NCBI RefSeq assembly: GCF_002027545.1
Contig: NZ_MXAN01000012.1
Location: 61,907 to 101,301, forward strand
Direction: 5' to 3'
DNA: 39,395 nt
From: Moraxella lacunata
GTDB taxonomy: Bacteria; Pseudomonadota; Gammaproteobacteria; Pseudomonadales; Moraxellaceae
Shown: positions 31,932 through 39,395 of the stretch, piece after piece
Position numbering within the stretch: position 1 is the stretch's first letter
How the letters are laid out: the number at the start of each line of letters is the position of its first letter
Made by a program: the position numbers and the translations under genes
The notes under the pieces: model-generated
Told to the model about the DNA's origin: nothing
The model's input: only the letters and a program-made list of their open reading frames with translations
The model's database searches: none

Positions 31932-31951
31932 ATATCTATAAATTTAGATAT
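31932..31951. promoter_or_regulatory. Candidate operator of the ArsR-type gene
   Basis: ATATCTATAAATTTAGATAT has 7-bp perfect arms and lies 33 bp upstream of the regulator start. A related site precedes the next gene. Confidence 0.5.
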
Positions 31952-32019
31952 GTCAAGAGGGTCGCACTATCATAAATATGATAAAATGGCATTAAACAAA
32001 GCCATTTAAAAATCACGCC

Positions 32020-32991
32020 ATGTCCCATACCACACCGCCCATGAAAGACGGCATTTCTCCAAGCCGTATTTATTTAGAAAAATTAAACAATCAGCCCGAG
32101 AGCTTACTGGCTTTTTTATGCCAAAAATTCCCCCACATCAGCCCTGATGAGTGGCAGACACGCTTTGATGGTGGTGATATTTGGGGCGATATTGGGGGCG
32201 AGATGACAGGCGGTGTTACCCCTTTGATGGCAGAGACACCCTATGTGCATGGGCGAACGATTTATTATTATCGAACCCTACAAGATGAGATTGCCGTGCC
32301 GTTTGATTATCACATACTCTTTGAAAATGATGAGTTTATGGTAGTGGATAAGCCCCATTTTTTGGCGGTAACACCATCGGGCAGTTATGTCAAGCAGACC
32401 CTGCTTACTCGCCTAAAAGCCGATACGGGCAATGCCGATTTATCTCCCATTCACAGGCTAGACAGAGAGACGGCAGGGCTCATTCTCATCAGTAAAAATG
32501 TCGCCACACGCCATCAGTACCAAGCCTTATTTGCTCATCATGCCATCACCAAAGTGTATCATGCCATCACCAAAGTGTATCATGCCATCGGCATTGTTAA
32601 TCATAACTTAACAATGCCGATGGATATTCGCCTGCATTTGGAGCGTGGCGAGCCGTTTTATGTCATGCGTGTCAATGCCGACAAGTCTGCCAATACCCAC
32701 ACGCACATTGATATTTTGGCGGTCAAAGGCGACCTTGCCAAGTACGAACTTCGCCCCACGACCGGCAAACTTCATCAGCTTAGAGTTCATCTAAACCATC
32801 TTGGCATACCTATTTGCCACGACCCGTATTATCCGACTGTTCGCCACAAGCCCAAAGATGACTTTACCAAGCCCTTGCAACTGCTCGCCAAACACCTTGT
32901 ATTTAATGACCCTATCACAGGCGAGCGGTGGGAGTTTACATCAAGGCAAAATTTAGATTTGGGGCGTGCCTGCCCTTTACAACACGAGTGA
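32020..32991 (+). CDS. RluA-family pseudouridine synthase
   Basis: Isomerises uridine in rRNA or tRNA. The 323 residues have an S4-like N-terminal region (about 15-90), then a catalytic domain with VVDKPHFLAVTPSG, HRLDRETAGL (catalytic Asp) and TTGKLHQLRVHLNHLGIPI. The exact target is unknown. A 21-bp tandem duplication at 32539-32580 repeats HAITKVY inside the domain, adding seven residues where family members have one copy. No strong ribosome-binding site precedes the ATG at 32020, so the start is moderately sure. Confidence 0.9.
   Translation: MSHTTPPMKDGISPSRIYLEKLNNQPESLLAFLCQKFPHISPDEWQTRFDGGDIWGDIGGEMTGGVTPLMAETPYVHGRTIYYYRTLQDEIAVPFDYHILFENDEFMVVDKPHFLAVTPSGSYVKQTLLTRLKADTGNADLSPIHRLDRETAGLILISKNVATRHQYQALFAHHAITKVYHAITKVYHAIGIVNHNLTMPMDIRLHLERGEPFYVMRVNADKSANTHTHIDILAVKGDLAKYELRPTTGKLHQLRVHLNHLGIPICHDPYYPTVRHKPKDDFTKPLQLLAKHLVFNDPITGERWEFTSRQNLDLGRACPLQHE
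32539..32589. repeat. 21-bp tandem duplication inside the pseudouridine synthase gene
   Basis: CATGCCATCACCAAAGTGTA plus T occurs twice, followed by a partial third unit CATGCCATC. The reading frame is kept. Confidence 0.9.
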
Positions 32992-33019
32992 AACTTTGAA
33001 AATGTGTGGGGTAAATGGT

Positions 33020-33162
33020 TGTTTTTGCATGAAAAATGGCTAAATCTTGTTTTTCTACGTCAAAATCCTTGTTGATATTTCAATATCAACTGCGGGATTT
33101 TCCTTGAAAAACGTGCGATTTCCCCTATTTTTCATTGCAAATATAAAGGGTGGGCACGCCCC
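33020..33162. repeat. MITE-like element A, copy 3 (diverged, left end missing)
   Basis: It shares the arm GCATGAAAAATGGCTAAATC, the right arm and the GGGCACGCCC end with copies 1 and 2. The centre differs and contains its own inverted repeat (GTTGATATTTCAATATCAAC). The left GGGCGTRTTGAA end is absent. Confidence 0.65.
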
Positions 33163-33190
33163 ATAAAAAACCCTGCGGCTGGGCAGGGTT
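33163..33190 (-). terminator. Terminator after the small membrane protein gene
   Basis: The stem AACCCTGC/GCAGGGTT with a 6-base loop is followed by a T-run on the minus strand. Confidence 0.8.
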
Positions 33191-33212
33191 GGATAGATTT
33201 GCTAGTGTTAAA

Positions 33213-33440
33213 TCACCAAAACAAAAAACTTACCCCAAGCAAAATGAGTAGCACACATTGGAGTATTAAAAAGGTTTGGTGTTTTTTTAAAAACGCCACA
33301 AGGGGCGAGCCTTGCTCTTTGTCGTCCATATTGTGGACGGTCAGCATGTCAAGCTCTTGCTTGGCTGGGTGTTTGTTGTCGTTCATGGGGGCAACTGATT
33401 TCTCATTGACAAAATCATTGGGGTTCATGCTCATGACCAT
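33213..33440 (-). CDS. Small tail-anchored membrane protein, unknown function
   Basis: From the ATG at 33440 the product is 75 residues. It has a hydrophilic Met/Asn/Asp-rich portion and one C-terminal transmembrane segment (TFLILQCVLLILLGVSFLFW). A GGAG site lies 8 bases upstream, which is why I prefer this start to the TTG at 33479. A terminator follows the stop. The overlapping plus-strand frame lacks a ribosome-binding site. I recognise no family. Confidence 0.65.
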   Translation of the reverse strand: MVMSMNPNDFVNEKSVAPMNDNKHPAKQELDMLTVHNMDDKEQGSPLVAFLKKHQTFLILQCVLLILLGVSFLFW

Positions 33441-33759
33441 GTCAAATCTCCGTGGTACTGATGTTTGCTTTTTGCTCAATTTATTGTAATTTTGTGTAAA
33501 TAAATATTACGATAAATATTTTTTGTGTTATTTGTTGTACTATTATATCGGTTTTTTTGAAAAATTTAAATAAAAAATAGCATTTTTGTGTAAAATTCAT
33601 GAGTATTTTTGTAAATTTCTATTTTTAACAATACGAATGAATATTTCCAATCTCTTACCAAACATCCATCAAGCAAAATCAAATCAGACAGCCACGCCAA
33701 AAAATGATAAAATAGACTGATTTATTCATTTTCTTTTTACTAATAATATAGGAACTGCC

Positions 33760-35049
33760 ATGACACTTACCGCCGACCAAGTCTTATTTGAAAAAGCCAA
33801 ACGCCATATCCCAGGGGGCGTAAACTCGCCTGTCCGTGCCTTTGTAGGGGTGGGCGGTACGCCTGTGTTCGTGAGCCGTGCCAAGGGTGCGTATATGTAC
33901 GACACCGAAGGGCGTGAGTACATTGATTATGTGGGTTCGTGGGGGCCGATGATTTTGGGACATGCTCACCCCAAGGTCATTGATGCGGTAAAGCTCGCCT
34001 GTGATGACGGCTTGTCTTTTGGGGCTCCCACGCCCTTTGAGACGACGATGGCGGATTTGATTGCCGATATCATGCCACACATTGAACTCATTCGTATGGT
34101 GTCATCAGGCACAGAAGCTACCATGAGTGCCATTCGTCTGGCTCGTGGCTACACAGGGCGAGACAAGATTGTCAAATTTGAGGGGTGCTATCATGGGCAT
34201 TCAGATAGCCTACTTGTCAAGGCGGGTTCTGGTATGCTAGACATTGGTGAGCCGACATCAAAAGGCGTGCCTGCCGACTTTGCCAAACATACCATTACTC
34301 TACCTTATAATGACACCCAAGCACTACAATCTGCCTTTGACAAATTTGGTGATGAATTTGCATGCGTGATTTTAGAGCCGATAGCGGGCAACATGAACAT
34401 GGTTATCCCAAGCCAAGAATTTCATAACACCCTGCGTGAGCTTTGCACCAAGCACGGGGCGGTGTTGATTTTTGATGAAGTAATGACGGGCTTTCGTGTG
34501 GGACTAAAAGGGGCAAGTCATCATTTTGGCATCACCCCAGACCTTAGCACCTTTGGCAAAATCATCGGGGCAGGCTTGCCCGTGGGAGCATTTGGTGGTA
34601 AACGGGAAATCATGGAATGTATCGCCCCCTTAGGTGGTGTGTATCAAGCAGGAACGCTCTCAGGCAACCCTTTGGCCATGCGTGCAGGTAAGGCAATGTT
34701 TGATGAATTAACCCGTCCGGATTTTTATGAACAATTAACCGCCAAAACCGCCAAATTGGTCAATGGCTTACAAAAACTGGCGGATAAACATGGCATAGAC
34801 TTTTCAAGTTGTTATGTGGGCGGTATGTTTGGGCTGTTTTTTAGCAAAGAGTTACCCAAAAACTTTGATGATGTGGCACACGCCGACACCAAGCGTTTTA
34901 ATCAGTTTTTTCATGCCATGCTAGAACAGGGTGTCTATCTTGCCCCATCTGCCTTTGAAGCTGCCTTTATGTCTATTGCCCACACCGATGATGACATTGA
35001 GCGGACACTTGTTTGTGCAGATAAGGCATTTGGTGAGCTGATTGGTTGA
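33760..35049 (+). CDS. hemL: Glutamate-1-semialdehyde 2,1-aminomutase
   Basis: A PLP enzyme that makes 5-aminolevulinate, the last step of the C5 path to haem. The 429 residues include [14 protein letters not shown] near the start, the [16 protein letters not shown] cofactor region, FDEVMTGFR and the PLP lysine K267 in [18 protein letters not shown]. An ATAGGAACTGCC leader precedes the ATG. The 270-bp upstream gap is AT-rich and holds no other feature that I see besides the presumed promoter. Confidence 0.97.
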   Translation: MTLTADQVLFEKAKRHIPGGVNSPVRAFVGVGGTPVFVSRAKGAYMYDTEGREYIDYVGSWGPMILGHAHPKVIDAVKLACDDGLSFGAPTPFETTMADLIADIMPHIELIRMVSSGTEATMSAIRLARGYTGRDKIVKFEGCYHGHSDSLLVKAGSGMLDIGEPTSKGVPADFAKHTITLPYNDTQALQSAFDKFGDEFACVILEPIAGNMNMVIPSQEFHNTLRELCTKHGAVLIFDEVMTGFRVGLKGASHHFGITPDLSTFGKIIGAGLPVGAFGGKREIMECIAPLGGVYQAGTLSGNPLAMRAGKAMFDELTRPDFYEQLTAKTAKLVNGLQKLADKHGIDFSSCYVGGMFGLFFSKELPKNFDDVAHADTKRFNQFFHAMLEQGVYLAPSAFEAAFMSIAHTDDDIERTLVCADKAFGELIG

Positions 35050-35142
35050 TTTTTTAAAATTGACTACCATATAATTTGATTGTATTGCTAATTAAAATTG
35101 CTGTTATAAAATATTTTTGCCCTGTGCAATTTGGAAAAAACC

Positions 35143-38022
35143 ATGCTAACAAAAGCCATCAGTGCTGTATTCGGCACCAAAAACGAACGTGAATTAAAGC
35201 GTATGCATAAGGTTGTGGACAAGATTAACGCCCTTGAACCCACAATCTCGGCACTGTCTGATGATGAGCTACGCCAAAAAACCGATGAGTTTAAAAGCCG
35301 TCATGCCAATGGCGAGAGCCTTGATAAGCTCTTGCCCGAAGCGTTTGCCGTGTGCCGTGAAGCGTCCAAACGTGTGAACGGCATGAGACACTATGACGTT
35401 CAGCTCATCGGTGGCATGACCTTGCACGAGGGTAAGATTGCCGAGATGAAAACGGGCGAGGGTAAGACCTTAATGGCAACCCTTGCCATGTACCTAAATG
35501 CCATCAGTGGCAAGGGCGTACACGTTGTAACAGTGAACGACTATCTGGCAGGGCGTGATGCCGAGCTAAACCGTGGACTGTTTAGTTTCTTGGGGCTGAC
35601 GGTGGGCGTGATTTATAGCCAACAGCCTCCCCATGAGAAATTTGATGCTTACCGTGCCGACATCACTTATGGCACCAACAACGAATACGGTTTTGATTAT
35701 CTTCGTGATAACATGGTGTTTAGCAAAGATGAGAAAAAACAGCGTCCGCTTAATTACTGTATCATCGATGAGATTGATAGTATTTTGATTGACGAAGCTC
35801 GTACACCGCTCATCATCTCAGGGCAGGCCGAGGACTCGGCTCATCTGTATGCCTTGATTAATAACATCATTCCCCGCCTAAAAAAATCCGACAACGAAGA
35901 GGATAATAAAAACAACGTGGCGGAGGATTTTTGGATTGATGAGAAAAACCGAGCCATTGAGATTAGCGAAAAAGGCTATGAGAAAATTGAGAAATTTTTG
36001 ATAGAAGTGGGCGAGCTTGGCGAAAAAGAAAGCCTGTACAGCCCTGCCCGCTTGCCCCTGCTCGCTCATGTGCAAGCGGCGATTAGAGCTCATCATCTGT
36101 TCATCAAAAACGTGCATTATATCATCTCTGAGGATAACGAGATTGTCATCGTGGACGAAAACACGGGGCGTACCATGCCGGGCAGACGTTGGAGTGAGGG
36201 GCTACACCAAGCGGTAGAGGCCAAAGAGGGCGTGGAGATTCAAGCCGAAAACCAAACCATGGCAACCACCACGTTCCAAAACTATTTTCGTCTGTATGAC
36301 AAGCTCTCTGGCATGACAGGGACGGCAGACACCGAAGCGGCGGAGTTTAAATCCACTTATGACATTGATGTGGTCATCATTCCCACGCACCGTCCGATTG
36401 CTCGTGTGGATTTGAACGACCAAATTTTCTTATCCAAATTGGGTAAATATCAAGGCATTATCCGTGAGATTCGTGAGATTACTGCCAAAGGAGCCCCTGT
36501 ACTGGTCGGTACGGCAACCATTGAGGCGAGTGAGGAGCTGTCGTATTTGCTTGACCAAGCTGGCATTAAACATAACGTCCTAAACGCCAAACAGCACGAG
36601 CGAGAAGCCGAAATCATCGCCCAAGCAGGCAGACCGTCTGCGGTAACCATTGCCACCAACATGGCAGGGCGTGGTACGGATATTATCCTAGGCGGTAACT
36701 GGCAGGCAGAGATAGAGGATTTGGACGCACTCACCGATGCCCAAAAGAGCGAGTTACAAAGCCAATGGCAAGCTCGTAACGAGGCGGTCAAAGCGGCAGG
36801 GGGTCTACACATCATCGGCTCTGAACGCCACGAATCACGCCGTATCGACAACCAGTTACGTGGGCGTGCAGGGCGACAAGGCGACCCCGGTCAGTCTCGC
36901 TTTTTCTTATCACTAGAAGATGACTTGATGCGGATTTTTGCAGGCGACCGTGTGGTGTCAATGATGCGTGCCATGGGGCTAAAAGAGGATGAAGCCATTG
37001 AACATAAAATGGTGTCTCGCTCGATTGAGAACGCACAGGGCAAGGTAGAAGCTCGTGATTTTGATGCTCGCAAAAGCCTGCTAAAATACGATGATGTCGC
37101 CAACGAACAGCGTAAGGTCATCTATGGACAGCGTGATGATTTGCTAGAAGAGATTGATTTACAAGAGTCTATCAAAGCCATGCACCATGAGGTGTATAAC
37201 GCCCTTATCACGCAGTTCGTGCCAGTAGGTTCGGTCGATGGCCAGTGGAACATTGACGGGCTAGAAGATGAGATTGAGGACGCCTTTGGCTATTATATGC
37301 CGATTAATGACTGGCTGGACGCTGACCGCCGTCTCGATGAAGAGGGTTTGCGTGCTAAGATTATTGAGTTTGCCATTACTCATTATCAGAAAAAACGTGA
37401 GTCCATGGGCGAACAAAACGCTGCCCGATTGGAGCGTGATTTTATGCTCCGCAACCTTGACCGCCACTGGAAAGAGCATTTGACCCAAATGGATCAGTTG
37501 CGTAAAGGCATTCATTTGCGTAGCTACGCCCAAAAGAATCCCGAGCAAGAGTATAAGCGTGAATCTTTTGATTTGTTCCAGTCCATGCTTGGGGCGATTA
37601 AATCAGACGTGGTGCAGGACTTGGCACGGGTGCATATCGCCACCCCAGAAGAGATTGCCCAAATGGAAGAAGAGCGTCGCCGTCAAGCCGAGATGATGCG
37701 ACTGCATTTTGAGCATAATGACATGGGGTTAGAAGGTGAGATTGCCACCGATGAGAGTCGCCCACGAGCCACCCAAAATGTCCAGCGTATCACGGTCAGT
37801 CTAGGCGGTGCCGTACCGTCCATGCCAAATCTTATGCCAAACGGTCATGCCAATACCAACACTAATACCAGCATGGACACCAACCAAAGCATGACAGATG
37901 TGGGCGACACCGCAGAAACCCAAAACACCGATGATGTCTTTATCCCTGCCAACATCAACCGTAACGCCCCCTGCCCCTGTGGCAGTGGCTTAAAGTATAA
38001 ACAATGTCATGGTAAGATTTAG
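35143..38022 (+). CDS. secA: Preprotein translocase ATPase SecA
   Basis: The motor that drives unfolded proteins through SecYEG. From the ATG at 35143 ([11 protein letters not shown]) it has 959 residues; a TTG at 35131 is less likely. Visible are Walker A in [41 protein letters not shown] in the second motor half, the [10 protein letters not shown] helicase motif and the C-terminal zinc/SecB-binding [14 protein letters not shown]. It follows hemL with a 93-bp gap. The linker before the zinc motif is Asn/Thr-rich. Confidence 0.98.
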   Translation: MLTKAISAVFGTKNERELKRMHKVVDKINALEPTISALSDDELRQKTDEFKSRHANGESLDKLLPEAFAVCREASKRVNGMRHYDVQLIGGMTLHEGKIAEMKTGEGKTLMATLAMYLNAISGKGVHVVTVNDYLAGRDAELNRGLFSFLGLTVGVIYSQQPPHEKFDAYRADITYGTNNEYGFDYLRDNMVFSKDEKKQRPLNYCIIDEIDSILIDEARTPLIISGQAEDSAHLYALINNIIPRLKKSDNEEDNKNNVAEDFWIDEKNRAIEISEKGYEKIEKFLIEVGELGEKESLYSPARLPLLAHVQAAIRAHHLFIKNVHYIISEDNEIVIVDENTGRTMPGRRWSEGLHQAVEAKEGVEIQAENQTMATTTFQNYFRLYDKLSGMTGTADTEAAEFKSTYDIDVVIIPTHRPIARVDLNDQIFLSKLGKYQGIIREIREITAKGAPVLVGTATIEASEELSYLLDQAGIKHNVLNAKQHEREAEIIAQAGRPSAVTIATNMAGRGTDIILGGNWQAEIEDLDALTDAQKSELQSQWQARNEAVKAAGGLHIIGSERHESRRIDNQLRGRAGRQGDPGQSRFFLSLEDDLMRIFAGDRVVSMMRAMGLKEDEAIEHKMVSRSIENAQGKVEARDFDARKSLLKYDDVANEQRKVIYGQRDDLLEEIDLQESIKAMHHEVYNALITQFVPVGSVDGQWNIDGLEDEIEDAFGYYMPINDWLDADRRLDEEGLRAKIIEFAITHYQKKRESMGEQNAARLERDFMLRNLDRHWKEHLTQMDQLRKGIHLRSYAQKNPEQEYKRESFDLFQSMLGAIKSDVVQDLARVHIATPEEIAQMEEERRRQAEMMRLHFEHNDMGLEGEIATDESRPRATQNVQRITVSLGGAVPSMPNLMPNGHANTNTNTSMDTNQSMTDVGDTAETQNTDDVFIPANINRNAPCPCGSGLKYKQCHGKI

Positions 38023-38047
38023 CATTTAACACTTAAAGGCAATCATT

Positions 38048-38076
38048 AAAAAAGGGCGTCATGCCCTTTTTGTTTT
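38048..38076. terminator. Bidirectional terminator between secA and the phosphoesterase
   Basis: The stem AAAGGGC/GCCCTTT with a short loop has A- and T-runs on the two sides. It serves convergent genes. Confidence 0.85.
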
Positions 38077-38082
38077 AAACTC

Positions 38083-39192
38083 TCATTTACCACGCATATC
38101 AATCACCCACACTTCTGCTTGTGAACCCAAGCGAAACGGCACGCCCCAAAAGCCATAGCCTGATGACACCACCACATGCGTGCCGTTGATTTTTTCGTGT
38201 CCGTATGCCACGCGGTTAATGGCTTTGACGATAAAATTGGCAGGGAAAACTTGCCCGTTATGGGTATGCCCCGACACTTGCAGGTCAATGGGCAGCTCTG
38301 TATTTTGGTCAATCTGGCTTGGTCGGTGGTCAAGTAATATCACAGGGTGGCGAGTATCCACGCCATGCATCAGCTCGTGCGTGGGCAAGCGGTCGGCATA
38401 ATGGTCATCATACCGCCCGATAATCGTCATCGGTGTGCCATTGATGACAAACGTTTGGGCGGTGTCATCAAGCAGTATCGCTCCACTATCACGCACCGCT
38501 TGTACGATGGCGTGGCGTTCTTTGGCGTTGTATAGGTCATGATTGCCAAGGCTGGCGATGAGATTGCCATTGACCGAAGCGACTAGGTTGTCAAAAGCGG
38601 TGTGCATCTTTTCGCCATGATAAACGTGCGTGTCATCGTCCATGATGTCCCCCGGCATGAGTAGCATGTCCGCTTTTTCACGTCTTAAAATATCCGCCAA
38701 ACGATTGAGCTGGCGACTGCCGACCAAGTAGCCCAAATGGGTGTCGCTCGCCACAGCCACTCTCACAGGGTTCATCGGTTTGTCAATTTGTATGGATAAA
38801 TGTCGCACCACAGGCGTATAAGCATTATAAACGGACAAGCCGACCAGTCCTGCAAAGCTCGCCACACCAAACACACGCACCATCACACCATCTACCCCAC
38901 CCATGATGGCACCAAAAGATGGGATGTGCTTTATGGCAAACACAAGCAGTGTGGTCATGATGATACTTAGCACGCCAAGCCATAACACCGCCATATAACC
39001 CATACCAAAGCGAAACATGCCCACAAACAGCGTAACCAAAAACAAATGCGTGATGACAAACATGCCCGCAAACACCGCCGTTTTGGCATTGGGCAGATAA
39101 GGTTTGATAAGCCAAAAAATGCCCTTCGCTCCGATGTAAGTAAACAGCTCAATGAGTAAAATGGTCGTGGCTAAAAAGAAAAGTCGTCTCAT
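38083..39192 (-). CDS. Membrane-anchored metallophosphoesterase, YkuE/YaeI-like
   Basis: A 369-residue protein with about four N-terminal transmembrane segments (roughly 5-28, 38-60, 65-88, 105-125) and a calcineurin-type domain. Metal and catalytic motifs are SDTHLG (D150, H152), PGDIMDD (D182), GNHD (N217, H218) and SGHTHNGQ (307-314). Relatives include UDP-2,3-diacylglucosamine-hydrolase-like enzymes and YkuE, so a lipid or cell-envelope phosphate substrate is possible but not shown. Confidence 0.9.
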   Translation of the reverse strand: MRRLFFLATTILLIELFTYIGAKGIFWLIKPYLPNAKTAVFAGMFVITHLFLVTLFVGMFRFGMGYMAVLWLGVLSIIMTTLLVFAIKHIPSFGAIMGGVDGVMVRVFGVASFAGLVGLSVYNAYTPVVRHLSIQIDKPMNPVRVAVASDTHLGYLVGSRQLNRLADILRREKADMLLMPGDIMDDDTHVYHGEKMHTAFDNLVASVNGNLIASLGNHDLYNAKERHAIVQAVRDSGAILLDDTAQTFVINGTPMTIIGRYDDHYADRLPTHELMHGVDTRHPVILLDHRPSQIDQNTELPIDLQVSGHTHNGQVFPANFIVKAINRVAYGHEKINGTHVVVSSGYGFWGVPFRLGSQAEVWVIDMRGK

Positions 39193-39357
39193 GGTGGATT
39201 TTTAAAAAATTATTCATATTACCCCGACCCACCCCAAAACACAAGTCATAAATCCCAACCGTAATTATTTAAAAAATAAAATACTAGCATTTAAAAAATA
39301 CTCTCATTTTATTAATAATTCCTATTTACATAGCCATACGATGATTTTATAATATTA

Positions 39358-39395
39358 GACTTCTTTCCAAACCCTGATTTTTGTGGATTTTTAAA
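39358..39395. repeat. MITE-like element B, copy 3 (truncated by the window end)
   Basis: After TA the sequence GACTTCTTTCCAAACCCTGA matches one end of the 89-bp element in inverted orientation relative to copies 1 and 2. The rest of the 39193-39357 gap is AT-rich with no recognised feature. Confidence 0.65.

Noticed and set aside
33199..33489. Plus-strand ORF of 96 codons
   Set aside because: It overlaps the minus-strand small membrane protein, which has a good ribosome-binding site, a transmembrane helix and a terminator. The plus frame has none of these.

Overview
The window covers the replication-origin region of a gammaproteobacterial chromosome. It most resembles Moraxella or a close Moraxellaceae relative. 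I judge this from protein character, moderate GC content and the many small palindromic repeats; it is not proven. Transcription diverges at oriC (about 17.5-17.8 kb). Leftward genes are rpmH, rnpA, yidD, yidC, mnmE, nrdR, ribD, ribC, fmt and rsmB. Rightward genes are dnaA, dnaN and recF. The gyrB gene that often follows recF is absent here, and so are parA/parB.

Left arm (1-7 kb): a membrane-anchored, minus-strand cassette of four genes that I cannot assign to any known system. It holds two paralogous PA14-like periplasmic proteins, a small bitopic protein and a membrane-bound Clp-type AAA+ ATPase. It is followed by thrC and a VapBC-like toxin-antitoxin pair.

Origin-proximal region (7-22 kb): core genes for translation, riboflavin synthesis, RNA modification, membrane insertion and replication. 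Twelve parS-like 16-mers (consensus TGTTNCACGTGAAACA) lie between 7.8 and 22.1 kb, most of them inside coding sequence. Three sit in an Asn/Gln-rich insert in the G domain of MnmE and one supplies the recF stop codon. A second DnaA-box cluster, interleaved with parS sites, fills the ribC-ribD gap at 10.7-10.98 kb, about 7 kb from oriC.

Right arm (22-39 kb): a Tat-exported FAD oxidoreductase, a TauE/SafE permease frameshifted at an A8 tract, Tex, an NsrR-like regulator, an Old Yellow Enzyme homologue followed by a 50-aa acidic Cys-containing peptide, a luciferase-like oxidoreductase with an ArsR-type regulator, an RluA-family pseudouridine synthase, a small membrane protein, hemL, secA and a membrane metallophosphoesterase.

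Intergenic DNA is rich in small palindromic elements. Two families (a 202-263 bp element A and an 89 bp element B) end at TA dinucleotides and look like MITEs of the IS630/Tc1 type. A small cassette made of a palindrome, promoter, short ORF of 20 codons or fewer and terminator occurs twice (24.2 and 28.0 kb); one copy is interrupted by element B. No rRNA, tRNA, CRISPR array or complete IS was seen.
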